Assembly: GCA_964512995.1 (NCBI GenBank)
Contig: CAZELM010000036.1
Span: 1 to 48,218, forward strand
Direction of reading: 5' to 3'
DNA from: CAZELM01 sp964512995
GTDB taxonomy: Bacteria > CSSED10-310
DNA length: 48,218 nucleotides
Positions 26,714 to 35,494 of this stretch are shown piece by piece. Every line of letters starts with the position of its first letter. Positions within the stretch are counted from its first letter, which is position 1. The notes beneath the pieces were generated by a model. The model was not told the origin of the DNA. It did not search any database and worked only from the letters and a program-made list of their open reading frames with translations. The position numbers and the translations under genes are program-made.

Positions 26714-28231
26714 ATGAAGCAGATGATACTCGCTGTTGACTGTGGAACGACTGCTGTCAAAGTGGGGCTGTTTGATCTGGAGGGCAATGAGATCGGTCTG
26801 GAGACATGTTCATCGAATCCGGTCTATACAATGGACAATCGCGTCGAGATTCATCCCGATATACTCATTGCAACGATTTACCGGTGTGCCCGTTCGGCGA
26901 TGGAGCGATCACAGGTGAAACCGGAGCAAGTGATGGCAATTGGCATCACGAACCAACGGGCTTCCGTGGTCTGCGTGGACCGGGATGAACATCCGATGGG
27001 TAATGTCATTATCTGGCAGGATTTGCGGGGGATGTCCCAGATCGATGCTCTGCGGAAGAAAATACCGGATTCGCGATACTACGCCATCACAGGTCTTCCG
27101 AATAATCCGATTTTCACGCTATCCAAGCTGTTATGGCTGAAGGAAAATGCGCCTGACATCTATAACCGGGTAGCCTGTTTTGCTCTGATTCAGGACTTTA
27201 TTCTTCAGAGAATGGGATGTCAGGGGTATTTTTGCGATTTGTCCAATGCATCAGCGACTGGGCTGTTGGATATTTCGGATCGTCGCTGGAGCAGGGAACT
27301 TCTGGATCTCACAGGCATTGATGAATCGAAACTCCCCAAACTCGTTCCATCGGCTTACCCGGTCGGATATCTGTCTGCATCCGCTGCCGGACAAATGGGG
27401 CTGATATCCGGAATTCCATTGATATCCGGGGGTGGCGATCAGCAATGTGCCGGTGTTGGAGCGGGAGTTGTACGGGAAGGAATTCTCGAAATAACCTTGG
27501 GAACTGCCGCAGTACCCTTGATTTTCAGTGCGAAAAAGATCATCGACCCGCATCAGCGGGTTACCTGTTGTCTCCATGCCGTTCCGGAAACATGGGAGAT
27601 GGAAGGATTGCAGAGTTGCGCTGGGGCAGCATTGGATTGGATGAATGGGATCATTGCGAGTGGCAGATATACATCTCCTGAGAATTTGTCCAGAGTCGCT
27701 ATAGATCCCCCCCATGGGAATCTTTTCTTTTATCCCTATCTGACAGGAGCATCTGCGCCGCATTGGATTCCGGAAGCAACCGGGATGCTGCTGGGACTGA
27801 CCCTGGCTCATCAACCCCATGATCTCCTGAGAGCGGTCATGGAAGGGATCGCCATGGAAAATCGGGAGATTATCGACGTGTTTCATGAATTGCATCTCCC
27901 GATATCAGAAATCCGATTGACCGGCGGATGTACGACCATGGATGTATTCAATCAAATGCAGGCTGATATTTATTTAAGACCGGTGTCTATTTTGCAAAAT
28001 TCGCATGCAACGGTATTGGGGGCTGCAATCCTGGCATCTGTCGGTGTCGGAATATATCCATCCATTCAGGGGGCTGCCGATCATATGGTTCATATACGGA
28101 AAACATTCACTCCATCCCCTGGGCAATCAGAGATATACACGGATCGATATCATCGTTATCAATCCATCCGGCAATCCATCCAATCGTCACCGATATACCG
28201 GATCATCACTGAAAGGGATCCGCTCCCATGA
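26714..28231 (+). CDS. FGGY-family carbohydrate kinase (xylulokinase-like)
   Basis: This 505-residue cytoplasmic kinase transfers ATP phosphate to a sugar or polyol. The N-terminal phosphate loop is AVDCGTTAVKVGLFD, residues 78-105 hold ITNQRASVV and the WQDLRG motif, and the catalytic base is likely D242 in SGGGDQQCAG. LTGGC in the last third closes the ATP pocket. Length and motifs are those of xylulokinase/gluconokinase relatives; the exact sugar cannot be read. No isomerase, transporter or sugar regulator adjoins it, which is unusual for an FGGY kinase. It sits 60 bases after the HD-GYP gene, has AAAGGA before its start, and its TGA overlaps the ATG of a small frame at 28228. Confidence 0.88.
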   Translation: MKQMILAVDCGTTAVKVGLFDLEGNEIGLETCSSNPVYTMDNRVEIHPDILIATIYRCARSAMERSQVKPEQVMAIGITNQRASVVCVDRDEHPMGNVIIWQDLRGMSQIDALRKKIPDSRYYAITGLPNNPIFTLSKLLWLKENAPDIYNRVACFALIQDFILQRMGCQGYFCDLSNASATGLLDISDRRWSRELLDLTGIDESKLPKLVPSAYPVGYLSASAAGQMGLISGIPLISGGGDQQCAGVGAGVVREGILEITLGTAAVPLIFSAKKIIDPHQRVTCCLHAVPETWEMEGLQSCAGAALDWMNGIIASGRYTSPENLSRVAIDPPHGNLFFYPYLTGASAPHWIPEATGMLLGLTLAHQPHDLLRAVMEGIAMENREIIDVFHELHLPISEIRLTGGCTTMDVFNQMQADIYLRPVSILQNSHATVLGAAILASVGVGIYPSIQGAADHMVHIRKTFTPSPGQSEIYTDRYHRYQSIRQSIQSSPIYRIITERDPLP

Positions 28232-28362
28232 AACGAACGGTTCCGGATTGCTATCGGATCATCGATCCAACTGGGGGCGGGAGATTGTCGGAAGCTTTAT
28301 TATCGAGAGGGCCAGCGATCGTTGTGCGAGCCGGGTTCCGGTGCAAAGGAATGTCGGAGTGA
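28228..28362 (+). CDS. possible 44-residue protein coupled to the FGGY kinase stop
   Basis: ATG at 28228 overlaps the TGA of the sugar kinase (ATGA), and GGGA lies about nine bases ahead. The frame runs 44 residues, is basic (MKRTVPDCYRII...GFRCKGMSE), and ends four bases before the ATG of kinase 3, whose ribosome site GGAG lies within its last codons. I recognise no family. Position argues for coupling; composition is unremarkable, so it may be chance. Confidence 0.3.
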   Translation: MKRTVPDCYRIIDPTGGGRLSEALLSRGPAIVVRAGFRCKGMSE

Positions 28363-28366
28363 TGAT

Positions 28367-30508
28367 ATGACATATATTTCAGCAGCCATCGTCGTGATGA
28401 TTCTTTCCATCTGGATCTCGTCCATCCGTGTCAGATCGATCCGGAAACAGTTGGATGAAAAAGTGGCGGAACTCAATCGGGAACGGGATCATCAGGAATC
28501 AACGGAACATGAACAGCAGGATCATGATGATGTCTATCGAATCTATCGCCGGATGGTGGATTTCTCAAGAGAAGGGATTTATCGATATCGATGGAGCGAT
28601 GGTGTCATGCTTTTTGCGAACCAGGCTATCGTAGAGATATTAGATCTGGAATGCACGCCTGATGAACTCATCGGAAAACGGATGGACCATATCATCCAGT
28701 ATACTGAAAAGGTCGGAACGATCCGCAAACAACTGGAAGAATGTGGTGAGATCCATGGATATGAATATCATTTCAAGACACTCAAAGGAGATGACCGGTG
28801 GGTTATCCACAACAGTTTTACGGCCGTTGATGCTCATACCGGTGAACAGGTCGTTGAAGCAATCGTGAAGGATGTTACTGATTGGAAGCGGATGGAACAG
28901 GTCGTTCGACAGGACAGAGAACGATTACGGGTGACGCTGCATTCGATTGGTGATGGTGTGATTGCCATTGATACTGCGGATCTGATCCAGGAAATGAATG
29001 AGCGAGCGGAAACCATGACCGGCTGGCGCCGGAGTGATGCCATTGGAAAATCCCTGTTGGATGTTTATCGGACGATCGACGAAAAAACCGGCCGGGATGC
29101 GGCTTATCCTCTGGAAGCGATCCTGGAATCTGACAATAATTTTATACATACAAATAAAAAGCTGGTGACCACTGAAGGGATCGTACGAAATATCGCGGAG
29201 AATGCAGCACTGCTCAGAGAACAGAATGGGCTGATATTGGGTGTTGTGATTGTTTTCCGGGATATCACTCAGGAAAAACATGATCAGGAGATGCTTCGCC
29301 TGAATGAATTGCGGGTGCAGTCGATGTTGGAACTTCATCAGATGTCCCGGAGTTCCCGGCATGATATCGTCATGGCAGCGCTTGAAAAAGCGGAGAAATT
29401 GACGAGAAGCCAATGTGGGTATGTTGCATTTATGGATGATTCCAGTCAGCAGCTCTGCCAGATTTATTTCTCAGAAAGTGCTAAAAAGATCTGCCGCATG
29501 GAATTATCAGTGGAGAGCTGTAACAAGGCGTCGTTTATCAACGAGATCGTTCGAACCCAGCAGCCGTTGGTGGTGAATCAGTGTATTGAGCGATCAGATC
29601 GGGACTATCTATCGGCGCATATCCCATTATCCCGACATATCAATGTACCCGTGACAGAAGACGGCCAGGTCCTGGTGATTGTTGGTGTTGCGAATAAGGT
29701 GGAAGAATATTCGGAGTCGGATATCCGGCAACTGACCTTGTTAAGCCAGGGGATGTGGACGATTTTGGTCCAGAAGAAGGCGAAAGATGAACGGGATCAC
29801 TTGTTGAAGGAGTATCAGCGATCGAACCGGGATTTGGAGGACTTTGCGTATTCCGTTTCACATGACCTTCAGGCACCTCTGAGGAATGTCGCCAGTTTCA
29901 GTCAGCTTCTGGTCCGCAGATATGAAAAAACATTGGAACCAGAAGCCATTGAATTCATTACATTTATTACAACCGGGGTCACGCGGATGCAGCAGTTGAT
30001 TCTGGCCTTGCTGGAATACTCCCGGGTCGGTACTCGCGGGAAAGCGTTCACTCTGGTGGACTCCCAGGAAGTATTGCGAGATGTTGTATCGAGTTTACGG
30101 TTTACAATTGAAGAAACAGAAACGAAAATTACATGGGATCCGTTGCCGATGATCTGGGCGGATGAAAATCAGTTTTCTCGCGTTTTAATGAATTTAATCC
30201 AGAATGCGATTAAATTTCGAAGCCAGGAACCACCGTGCATTCATATCTCTGCCGTTCAATCCGGGAATGAGTGGGTTTTTTCCGTCAAAGATAATGGGAT
30301 TGGCATTTCGGAGAAACACAAAGAGATTATTTTTATTGTGTTCAAGAGGTTGCATACGGAAATGGAATATCCTGGTACGGGAATCGGGCTGGCTCTTGTG
30401 AAAAAAATCATTGGAAGGCATCAGGGCAAGGTCTGGGTCGTATCACAGGAAGGGCATGGTGCAACTTTTTATTTTACTATTCGGATAAGAGAGGGGAATC
30501 ATGGATGA
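28367..30508 (+). CDS. PAS-PAS-GAF sensor histidine kinase with N-terminal anchor (kinase 3)
   Basis: This 713-residue kinase has one N-terminal helix (about 3-22) and a coiled coil (25-55), then PAS domains at about 56-175 and 183-305 and a GAF domain at 318-470. HisKA has H499 in SVSHDLQAPLRN. The ATPase has N613 (NLIQNAIKF), DNGIG at 642-646 and GTGIG at 670-674. The start at 28367 is chosen because GGAG stands eight bases ahead and the anchor begins at once; the frame extends to 28322 without a site. Its GAF and core match kinases 1 and 2. The stop overlaps the next receiver gene by eight bases, the classic arrangement of phytochrome-like kinases with Rcp1-type receivers. Confidence 0.92.
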   Translation: MTYISAAIVVMILSIWISSIRVRSIRKQLDEKVAELNRERDHQESTEHEQQDHDDVYRIYRRMVDFSREGIYRYRWSDGVMLFANQAIVEILDLECTPDELIGKRMDHIIQYTEKVGTIRKQLEECGEIHGYEYHFKTLKGDDRWVIHNSFTAVDAHTGEQVVEAIVKDVTDWKRMEQVVRQDRERLRVTLHSIGDGVIAIDTADLIQEMNERAETMTGWRRSDAIGKSLLDVYRTIDEKTGRDAAYPLEAILESDNNFIHTNKKLVTTEGIVRNIAENAALLREQNGLILGVVIVFRDITQEKHDQEMLRLNELRVQSMLELHQMSRSSRHDIVMAALEKAEKLTRSQCGYVAFMDDSSQQLCQIYFSESAKKICRMELSVESCNKASFINEIVRTQQPLVVNQCIERSDRDYLSAHIPLSRHINVPVTEDGQVLVIVGVANKVEEYSESDIRQLTLLSQGMWTILVQKKAKDERDHLLKEYQRSNRDLEDFAYSVSHDLQAPLRNVASFSQLLVRRYEKTLEPEAIEFITFITTGVTRMQQLILALLEYSRVGTRGKAFTLVDSQEVLRDVVSSLRFTIEETETKITWDPLPMIWADENQFSRVLMNLIQNAIKFRSQEPPCIHISAVQSGNEWVFSVKDNGIGISEKHKEIIFIVFKRLHTEMEYPGTGIGLALVKKIIGRHQGKVWVVSQEGHGATFYFTIRIREGNHG

Positions 30509-30947
30509 TTTTATGATCAGCAGGCCGGTCGACATCTTGCTGGTGGAAGATAATGAAGCGGATGTCCGTCTGACCCGAGAAGCACTGAAAGAAGACAAAC
30601 TCGTGGTGAATCTGCATGTTGTTGCGGATGGTGTTGAGGCCATGGCTTTCCTCCGCCGGGAAGGGAAATACACTGAAAAACCCAGGCCTGATCTGATTTT
30701 GCTCGATCTGAACCTGCCGCGGAAGGATGGCAGGGAGGTGTTGAGAGAAGTAAAATCCGATAGCAATTTACGGCGTATTCCGGTTGTTGTTCTCACGGTT
30801 TCTCAGGCAGACGAGGATATCCTCCAGTCATATAATCTGAATGCCAATTGTTTTATTACGAAGCCGGTCGATTTCGAGCAGTTCATTCGAGTTGTGAAAA
30901 TCATCGAGGAATTTTGGTTCACCATCGTCAAATTACCTACGGAATGA
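30501..30947 (+). CDS. single-domain Rcp1-type response regulator
   Basis: This 148-residue stand-alone receiver has E16-D17, phospho-acceptor D69 in LLDLNLP, T99 and K121 in ITKPVD. The longer loop between helix 1 and strand 3 (LRREGKYTEKPRPD) and the acidic D-E-D after T99 are typical of Rcp1-like partners of phytochrome-type kinases. It has no output domain, so it should act by protein contact or as a phosphate shuttle to the receiver/HD-GYP protein that follows. It overlaps kinase 3 by eight bases, and its stop overlaps the next ATG by four bases. Confidence 0.92.
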   Translation: MDDFMISRPVDILLVEDNEADVRLTREALKEDKLVVNLHVVADGVEAMAFLRREGKYTEKPRPDLILLDLNLPRKDGREVLREVKSDSNLRRIPVVVLTVSQADEDILQSYNLNANCFITKPVDFEQFIRVVKIIEEFWFTIVKLPTE

Positions 30948-31954
30948 GGATGAGTGGCAGGCATGAACTGACATTATTGGTTGTTGAAGATGATCCGGTC
31001 TTCATCCGATTTCTGGAGAAGATATTATCGTATCAGAATATTGCCTTCTTCAGTGTACGATTTGTATCGAGACTGGAAACCGCATTGGAGCTTCTCAAAA
31101 CCTCCTTGTTTGATGCTGTTCTGCTGGATTTGGGTTTGCCGGACAGTAATGGGATCGAAACTTTTCAGCGATTCCATCGGCAATGGCCGGAAGTGCCGGT
31201 CATTGTGTTGTCGAATCTCGATGATCAGGACATAGCATGTGGAGCTGTGAGCCAAGGTGCCCAGGATTATCTGGTGAAGGGGGAGGTGGATGGACGGTTA
31301 TTATCGCGGTCGATCCTGTACGCTGTTCAGCGGCGCCGGTTACAGAAAGCTCTGGAGGTCTCACTCGAGAATCTTCGCAGAGCTCGAGCCAACACGATTC
31401 AATTGGTGGCCATGGCGGTGGAGATGCGGGATCCATTTACAGCCGGACATCAGCAGCGGGTGACAAAGCTGGCTGCCGAAATCGCCAAAATAATGCAATT
31501 GCATCCGGATATCATTGAAGGTCTGATTATGGCTGGTCTGATCCATGATATGGGCAAGATATTCGTGCCCGCCGAAATACTGAGCAAACCCGGCAAGCTC
31601 AACGACATCATGATCAGTCTGATCCGGACACATCCTCAAATCGCATATGATCTTCTCCAGACGCTTGAATTTGAGTTTCCATGGCCGGTCGCAGAAATCA
31701 TTCTTCAGCATCATGAACACATCGATGGATCCGGCTATCCACGCGGACTCACCGGTAAAGATATTCGACTGGAATCAAAAATCATCACCGTAGCGGATGT
31801 GGTGGAGGCCATTTCATCTCATCGTCCATACCGGCCATCACTGGGGATCGATTATGCGTTGAATGAAATCAAGAATTATCAAGGTATCCACTATGATTCG
31901 GAGATTGTTGAAATCTGTCTCACGTTGTTCAGAGAAAAGGGATTTGTGTTTTGA
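30944..31954 (+). CDS. receiver/HD-GYP c-di-GMP phosphodiesterase (HD-GYP 2)
   Basis: This 336-residue protein has a receiver domain (about 8-130, D16-D17, D62, S90, K112), a helical linker (130-150) and a complete HD-GYP domain (150-336). H169 is in TAGHQQRV, H201-D202 in IHDMGK, H230, H256-H257 and DGSGYP at 261-266, and D285 is in TVADVVEA followed by SSHRPYRPS. All usual metal and substrate residues are present, so active c-di-GMP hydrolysis is expected, modulated by phosphorylation. I set the start at 30944, where ATGA overlaps the receiver stop; ATG at 30950 is the alternative. It is the last gene of the signalling cluster, and a repeat hairpin follows. Confidence 0.92.
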   Translation: MRMSGRHELTLLVVEDDPVFIRFLEKILSYQNIAFFSVRFVSRLETALELLKTSLFDAVLLDLGLPDSNGIETFQRFHRQWPEVPVIVLSNLDDQDIACGAVSQGAQDYLVKGEVDGRLLSRSILYAVQRRRLQKALEVSLENLRRARANTIQLVAMAVEMRDPFTAGHQQRVTKLAAEIAKIMQLHPDIIEGLIMAGLIHDMGKIFVPAEILSKPGKLNDIMISLIRTHPQIAYDLLQTLEFEFPWPVAEIILQHHEHIDGSGYPRGLTGKDIRLESKIITVADVVEAISSHRPYRPSLGIDYALNEIKNYQGIHYDSEIVEICLTLFREKGFVF

Positions 31955-32004
31955 GCGGTTCTCTGCTCGGAACCGGCAGAGATGTGATACCCTCCCCCTG
32001 GGGT

Positions 32005-32150
32005 TATGGTGGCAAAACCAGGTGCGATCCAGACCGAACGTAATACCCGCACCCTGCCGGTCAGGTTTGTGGAGTGATCCATGCTGGACCAACCGGCGAC
32101 CTTCTCCCGGTCGCTGGGCTGGGAGAGGGTAAAGAAGGAACCTGCCCAAA
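32005..32150. repeat. REP-like family copy
   Basis: This matches 10670-10815 block by block: ACCAGGTGCGA, GATCCATGCTGGACC, CCGGCGACCTTCTCCCGGTC and GGGAGAGGGTAAAGAAGGA. The hairpin is at 32099-32130 with one wobble pair. A second smaller hairpin, TTCTCCCGCCGGGAGAA, follows near 32170. The stretch 31955-32277 has no gene; the hairpins may terminate the signalling cluster. Confidence 0.6.
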
Positions 32151-32277
32151 TCGATCACTTTTGACCTCCTTCTCCCGCCGGGAGAAAGACTGCGAATGAT
32201 CTTTATTTTTTGATGGATATCATCTATCATGCCGGCTTTACGGGAATGGGCATTCCCGCAGGTGTAGATGGAGAAGC

Positions 32278-33105
32278 ATGATGAGAGTGAACGAAAAAAT
32301 CAGGTTGCATCATCAGAAAACAGGAAGAGGAACTCCGATTATCATGATCCATGGATTTGGTGGCCACTCGTATTCATGGCGTCATCTGGTCGGACCATTA
32401 TCCCAGGACTTTTCTGTATTTACGGTTGATCTCAAGGGATTTGGTAACTCCCCAAAACCATCCGACTCCGCATATTCCATCTTCGATCAAGTTGAACTGC
32501 TTCTGGATCTCATCCTGGATCATTCGTTGTCCGATGTGATTCTGATGGGACATTCGTATGGCGGTGCGGTGGTATTGGGCACTGCGGGGGTCATGGTAAA
32601 ACAAAATCCATCCTGGCTTCGTGGTCTGGTAATTATTGGCGGAGCAGCCTATCCGCAGAAATTACCCCATCACATGTCATTATTGAAGGTTCCGTCCCTG
32701 GGACGGATCGGAATCAACCTGATCTCTCCCAAAGCCCAGGTGCGGATGGTTCTGAAGGAGTGTTTCCATGATCCATCCCGTATTACCGAGGATATGATTC
32801 TGGAGTATTCGCGAGTCATGAAGATGCCCGGCAATCAGCATGCGATGATCCAGACAGTCAAACAGATTATACCGGACGATGTGGATAACTATATCGCGAG
32901 TTATTCGCAAATACATGTGCCGACACTTTTAATCTGGGGAAAAGAAGATCGGATGGTTCCGGTGGTGATCGCAGAACGGCTGAAAGGGGAACTACCTGCT
33001 GCCGAATTGGAAATCATTACGGAATGCGGTCATATTCCCCAGGAAGAATGCCCGGAGGAAACCCTTCGGTTGATTCAGACTTATCTGTCCACGTTGAAAA
33101 ATTAA
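32278..33105 (+). CDS. alpha/beta-fold hydrolase
   Basis: This 275-residue cytoplasmic hydrolase shows the triad S93 (GHSYGG), D224 (WGKEDRMVP) and H252 (ECGHIPQEE), with the oxyanion motif HGFGG at 25-29. Members cleave esters, C-C bonds or haloalkanes; the cap region (about 125-205) is typical of esterase / 2-hydroxy-6-oxo-dienoate hydrolase relatives and gives no substrate. The gene begins with ATGATG; GGAG is four bases before the first and seven before the second, so 32281 may be the true start. The next gene begins 12 bases after its stop, so they are likely co-transcribed. Confidence 0.85.
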   Translation: MMRVNEKIRLHHQKTGRGTPIIMIHGFGGHSYSWRHLVGPLSQDFSVFTVDLKGFGNSPKPSDSAYSIFDQVELLLDLILDHSLSDVILMGHSYGGAVVLGTAGVMVKQNPSWLRGLVIIGGAAYPQKLPHHMSLLKVPSLGRIGINLISPKAQVRMVLKECFHDPSRITEDMILEYSRVMKMPGNQHAMIQTVKQIIPDDVDNYIASYSQIHVPTLLIWGKEDRMVPVVIAERLKGELPAAELEIITECGHIPQEECPEETLRLIQTYLSTLKN

Positions 33106-33117
33106 CGTCTTATCACC

Positions 33118-33858
33118 ATGACAACCAGGCTTGAGAAACAAAGCAGACCTGTGCATCTGACGCTTATCGGAACGATTCACAATGCTCCGAGAGGGATATT
33201 TTCTCTATGGAAACTTCTGAAACACCTCGCCCCAGTGGTTATCTCAGTGGAGATCGCTCCATGGTCTCTGGCATGGCGGGATCGACTGGCTGATCGGTTG
33301 CGGGAACGATTCTGGAGTAATATCTCTCGTCTGCACCCGGAACTCATCAATACCTCCAAACGGCGAAAACTGATCCAGTTCAATGGTTCTTTGCGAGCGG
33401 TTTTGCTCCAAATGGCAGTGCCATACGAATGGCGTGCAGCTGAACGATACGGGCGGCTGTTTGATATACCGATTATTCCCGTGGAGAGCAATACCTTTAT
33501 TCGACCCTTGTTTCCCCATGTTCGGCGGCTGGTGACGATGGAAAATCTCGATTATCTGATCGGTCAGCCGGTTCAGAATTACCAGGAGATGGTTGAACTG
33601 GAACTGGAAACGGCTCGCGAAGCGATTCGCCAGAGACATGTCGGTCCCACAATGGACCCGGATCGTGAACAGTATCTGGCACAACGGATCCGGGAGTGTG
33701 CAATGAAACTGGCTTCGGGTCAAATGGTTCATATCGGGGGATGGGAACATCTGGTGCCAACCGTGGGGCATCTCCCGGATCTGCTGCACGATCTGAATCC
33801 GGACATAAAACTGATCGGAGTGTCCGGTAACACCCGGGAGTGCGAGCAAACCGAATGA
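33118..33858 (+). CDS. TraB/Tiki-like (GxxH) protein, putative metallohydrolase
   Basis: This 246-residue protein has no signal peptide and no membrane helix. Near the N-terminus it has LIGTIHNAPRG and then ISVEIAP; near the C-terminus HIGGWEHLVP. Paired GxxH motifs with an early glutamate are the hallmark of the TraB/PrgY, Tiki and EreA/ChaN superfamily, some members of which are metalloproteases or esterases. The residues between are rich in Arg and otherwise unfamiliar. No ribosome site is obvious, and the gene follows the hydrolase by 12 bases, so reinitiation is likely. Assignment is by motif only. Confidence 0.5.
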   Translation: MTTRLEKQSRPVHLTLIGTIHNAPRGIFSLWKLLKHLAPVVISVEIAPWSLAWRDRLADRLRERFWSNISRLHPELINTSKRRKLIQFNGSLRAVLLQMAVPYEWRAAERYGRLFDIPIIPVESNTFIRPLFPHVRRLVTMENLDYLIGQPVQNYQEMVELELETAREAIRQRHVGPTMDPDREQYLAQRIRECAMKLASGQMVHIGGWEHLVPTVGHLPDLLHDLNPDIKLIGVSGNTRECEQTE

Positions 33859-33963
33859 TCGTTATCCTCCCAGGGAAGTGAATTCGGGTCTTATTTGACC
33901 GGGTGCCTTGTTTTTGTTAGATTGAGATTTGCATTCAGCCGGAAAATGACAGGAGATCAACCG

Positions 33964-34743
33964 ATGAAGTTCACAAAGCCAAGAGTGATTGCCGTAACGA
34001 ACCAAAAAGGGGGCAGTGCAAAAACCACGACTGCCGTGAACTTATCTGCGGCTTTGTCGCTCAAGAATCGGAAGGTTCTGTTAGTGGATCTGGATCCCCA
34101 GTCCAACGCCACCATCGGTTTTGGTCTCAGTTCAGCAACTCCCGAAAAATCGATTTACCATGTCCTGATCGACCCGGATATCCCTCTGGACGGAGTGATC
34201 CGGGAGACGGATCTGAAAAACCTGTTTCTGGCTCCATCCACCATCCATCTGTCCGGAGCTGAGGTGGAACTGGTCAATACGATCGGTCGTGAAATCATGC
34301 TCCGTGAGAAGCTGGCTCCCATTCAGGATCAGTATGATTATATTTTTCTGGATTGTCCGCCATCATTGGGATTGTTGACGTTGAATGCGCTGACAACCGC
34401 GAAAGAAGTGATCATTCCGGTGCAGACGCATTTTTATGCCTTGGAAGGCATGAGTTTATTGATGAACACGATTGAACTGGTCCGGCGGCGGTTGAATCAC
34501 AAACTGAATGTTACCGGCATCCTGCCGACGATTTATCAGTCGGGAACGAAGTTATCCGAGCGGGTTCTTGAGGAACTGCGGAAATTCTTCGGAGACAAAG
34601 TATTCAAAACAGTGATTCGGATGAATGTCCGTCTTGCGGAAGCCCCGAGCCATGGCAAACCGATATTTTTGTACGACCCGGTTTCCAACGGAGCTGAAGA
34701 TTATGAGAGTTTGGCTCTGGAGGTGTTGGACGATGAAAAATGA
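33964..34743 (+). CDS. ParA/Soj-family partition ATPase
   Basis: This 259-residue ATPase positions cargo along the nucleoid. The deviant Walker A is KGGSAKTT (15-22), with the signature lysine at 15. Walker A-prime is LLVDLDPQSNA, and Walker B is YIFLDCPPSLG. The C-terminal half has the RMNVRLAEAPSHGKP and basic residues used by Soj-type proteins for DNA binding. I chose 33964 because AGGAG is eight bases ahead; a longer frame from 33895 has no site. No parB or parS-like site is nearby. Instead the next gene, overlapping by 11 bases, encodes a TPR protein with a ParB-like N-terminus, so this is probably an orphan ParA that moves something other than the chromosome. Confidence 0.93.
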   Translation: MKFTKPRVIAVTNQKGGSAKTTTAVNLSAALSLKNRKVLLVDLDPQSNATIGFGLSSATPEKSIYHVLIDPDIPLDGVIRETDLKNLFLAPSTIHLSGAEVELVNTIGREIMLREKLAPIQDQYDYIFLDCPPSLGLLTLNALTTAKEVIIPVQTHFYALEGMSLLMNTIELVRRRLNHKLNVTGILPTIYQSGTKLSERVLEELRKFFGDKVFKTVIRMNVRLAEAPSHGKPIFLYDPVSNGAEDYESLALEVLDDEK

Positions 34744-35368
34744 CTATATCAAACCAGATGATGAGAATGTCCTGGGCAAAGGAATCGAAGCGATTTTCGC
34801 CCGAACCGCCCGGTTCATTCAGAATGAAAAAACACTGGATCTCCCGAATGGAATCGTTCAATATGACGGCGATGAACTGATCATCCGGCTGCAAGTCACC
34901 AAAGATACCGATATTCGGAAAAGTCTGGAAGAACTGGCTGAAATGGCCCGGAATGGCCTGTTGGACCAGCTCGTCAATGTCGACAAGTTCAAGGGGATGA
35001 TCCGGGAACATCTGGAGATGTATGAATTGGCTCTGGAAGAAGATGACACACTGGCTGCGATCGATGAGCTGAAATCCATTCTCAAAACGACCGAGTTACC
35101 GGATGTTCGTTACAATCTTGCGGTGTTGTTTGAAAAGATGAATAAACCGGATATCGCCATCCGACAATATATAAAAGCGTTGAAAACACAGCCGAAAGAC
35201 ATCGCCACGATGAACAATCTGGGACGATTGCTGTATGATCGGGGCAATTTTTCCGAAGCGATGGACTATTACCAGAAAATGCTCCAGTTGGATCCGGCCC
35301 TGAGTGATAAAGGGAAAGATGGCGGATTGTTCGCTCCCCGGTTCGGTCTGAAAAAATTGACCATTTAG
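34733..35368 (+). CDS. TPR protein with ParB-like N-terminal peptide, probable ParA partner
   Basis: This 211-residue protein has near its start (14-22) LGKGIEAIF, which resembles the LGRGLxALxP peptide at the N-terminus of ParB/Spo0J that stimulates ParA ATPase. Residues 40-120 are charged and helical, and two tetratricopeptide repeats lie at about 123-157 and 158-191 (NNLGRLLYDRGNFSEAMDYY). There is no ParB nuclease-like or HTH domain, so it should bind protein cargo rather than parS. The start at 34733 has GGAGG ahead of it and lies inside the end of parA. Function is inferred from motif and coupling. Confidence 0.7.
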   Translation: MKNDYIKPDDENVLGKGIEAIFARTARFIQNEKTLDLPNGIVQYDGDELIIRLQVTKDTDIRKSLEELAEMARNGLLDQLVNVDKFKGMIREHLEMYELALEEDDTLAAIDELKSILKTTELPDVRYNLAVLFEKMNKPDIAIRQYIKALKTQPKDIATMNNLGRLLYDRGNFSEAMDYYQKMLQLDPALSDKGKDGGLFAPRFGLKKLTI

Positions 35369-35424
35369 GAATGGAGAGCTGTTTGCTTTCCCTTCTGTAA
35401 TCATGGAATATCGTTTCATCTGGA

Positions 35425-35461
35425 ACGTCCAATCCGGAAATACGGGACGTCAGCATTTTTT
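35425..35461 (+). terminator. rho-independent terminator after the ParA-TPR unit
   Basis: ACGTCC (35425-35430) pairs with GGACGT (35445-35450), with inner CCG/CGG pairing possible, followed by CAGCA and six Ts to 35461. It lies 57 bases after the TPR stop and before a convergent gene. Confidence 0.5.
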
Positions 35462-35494
35462 CTGTCCCTTTGATTCTGGATAGCAGAAACTTTT

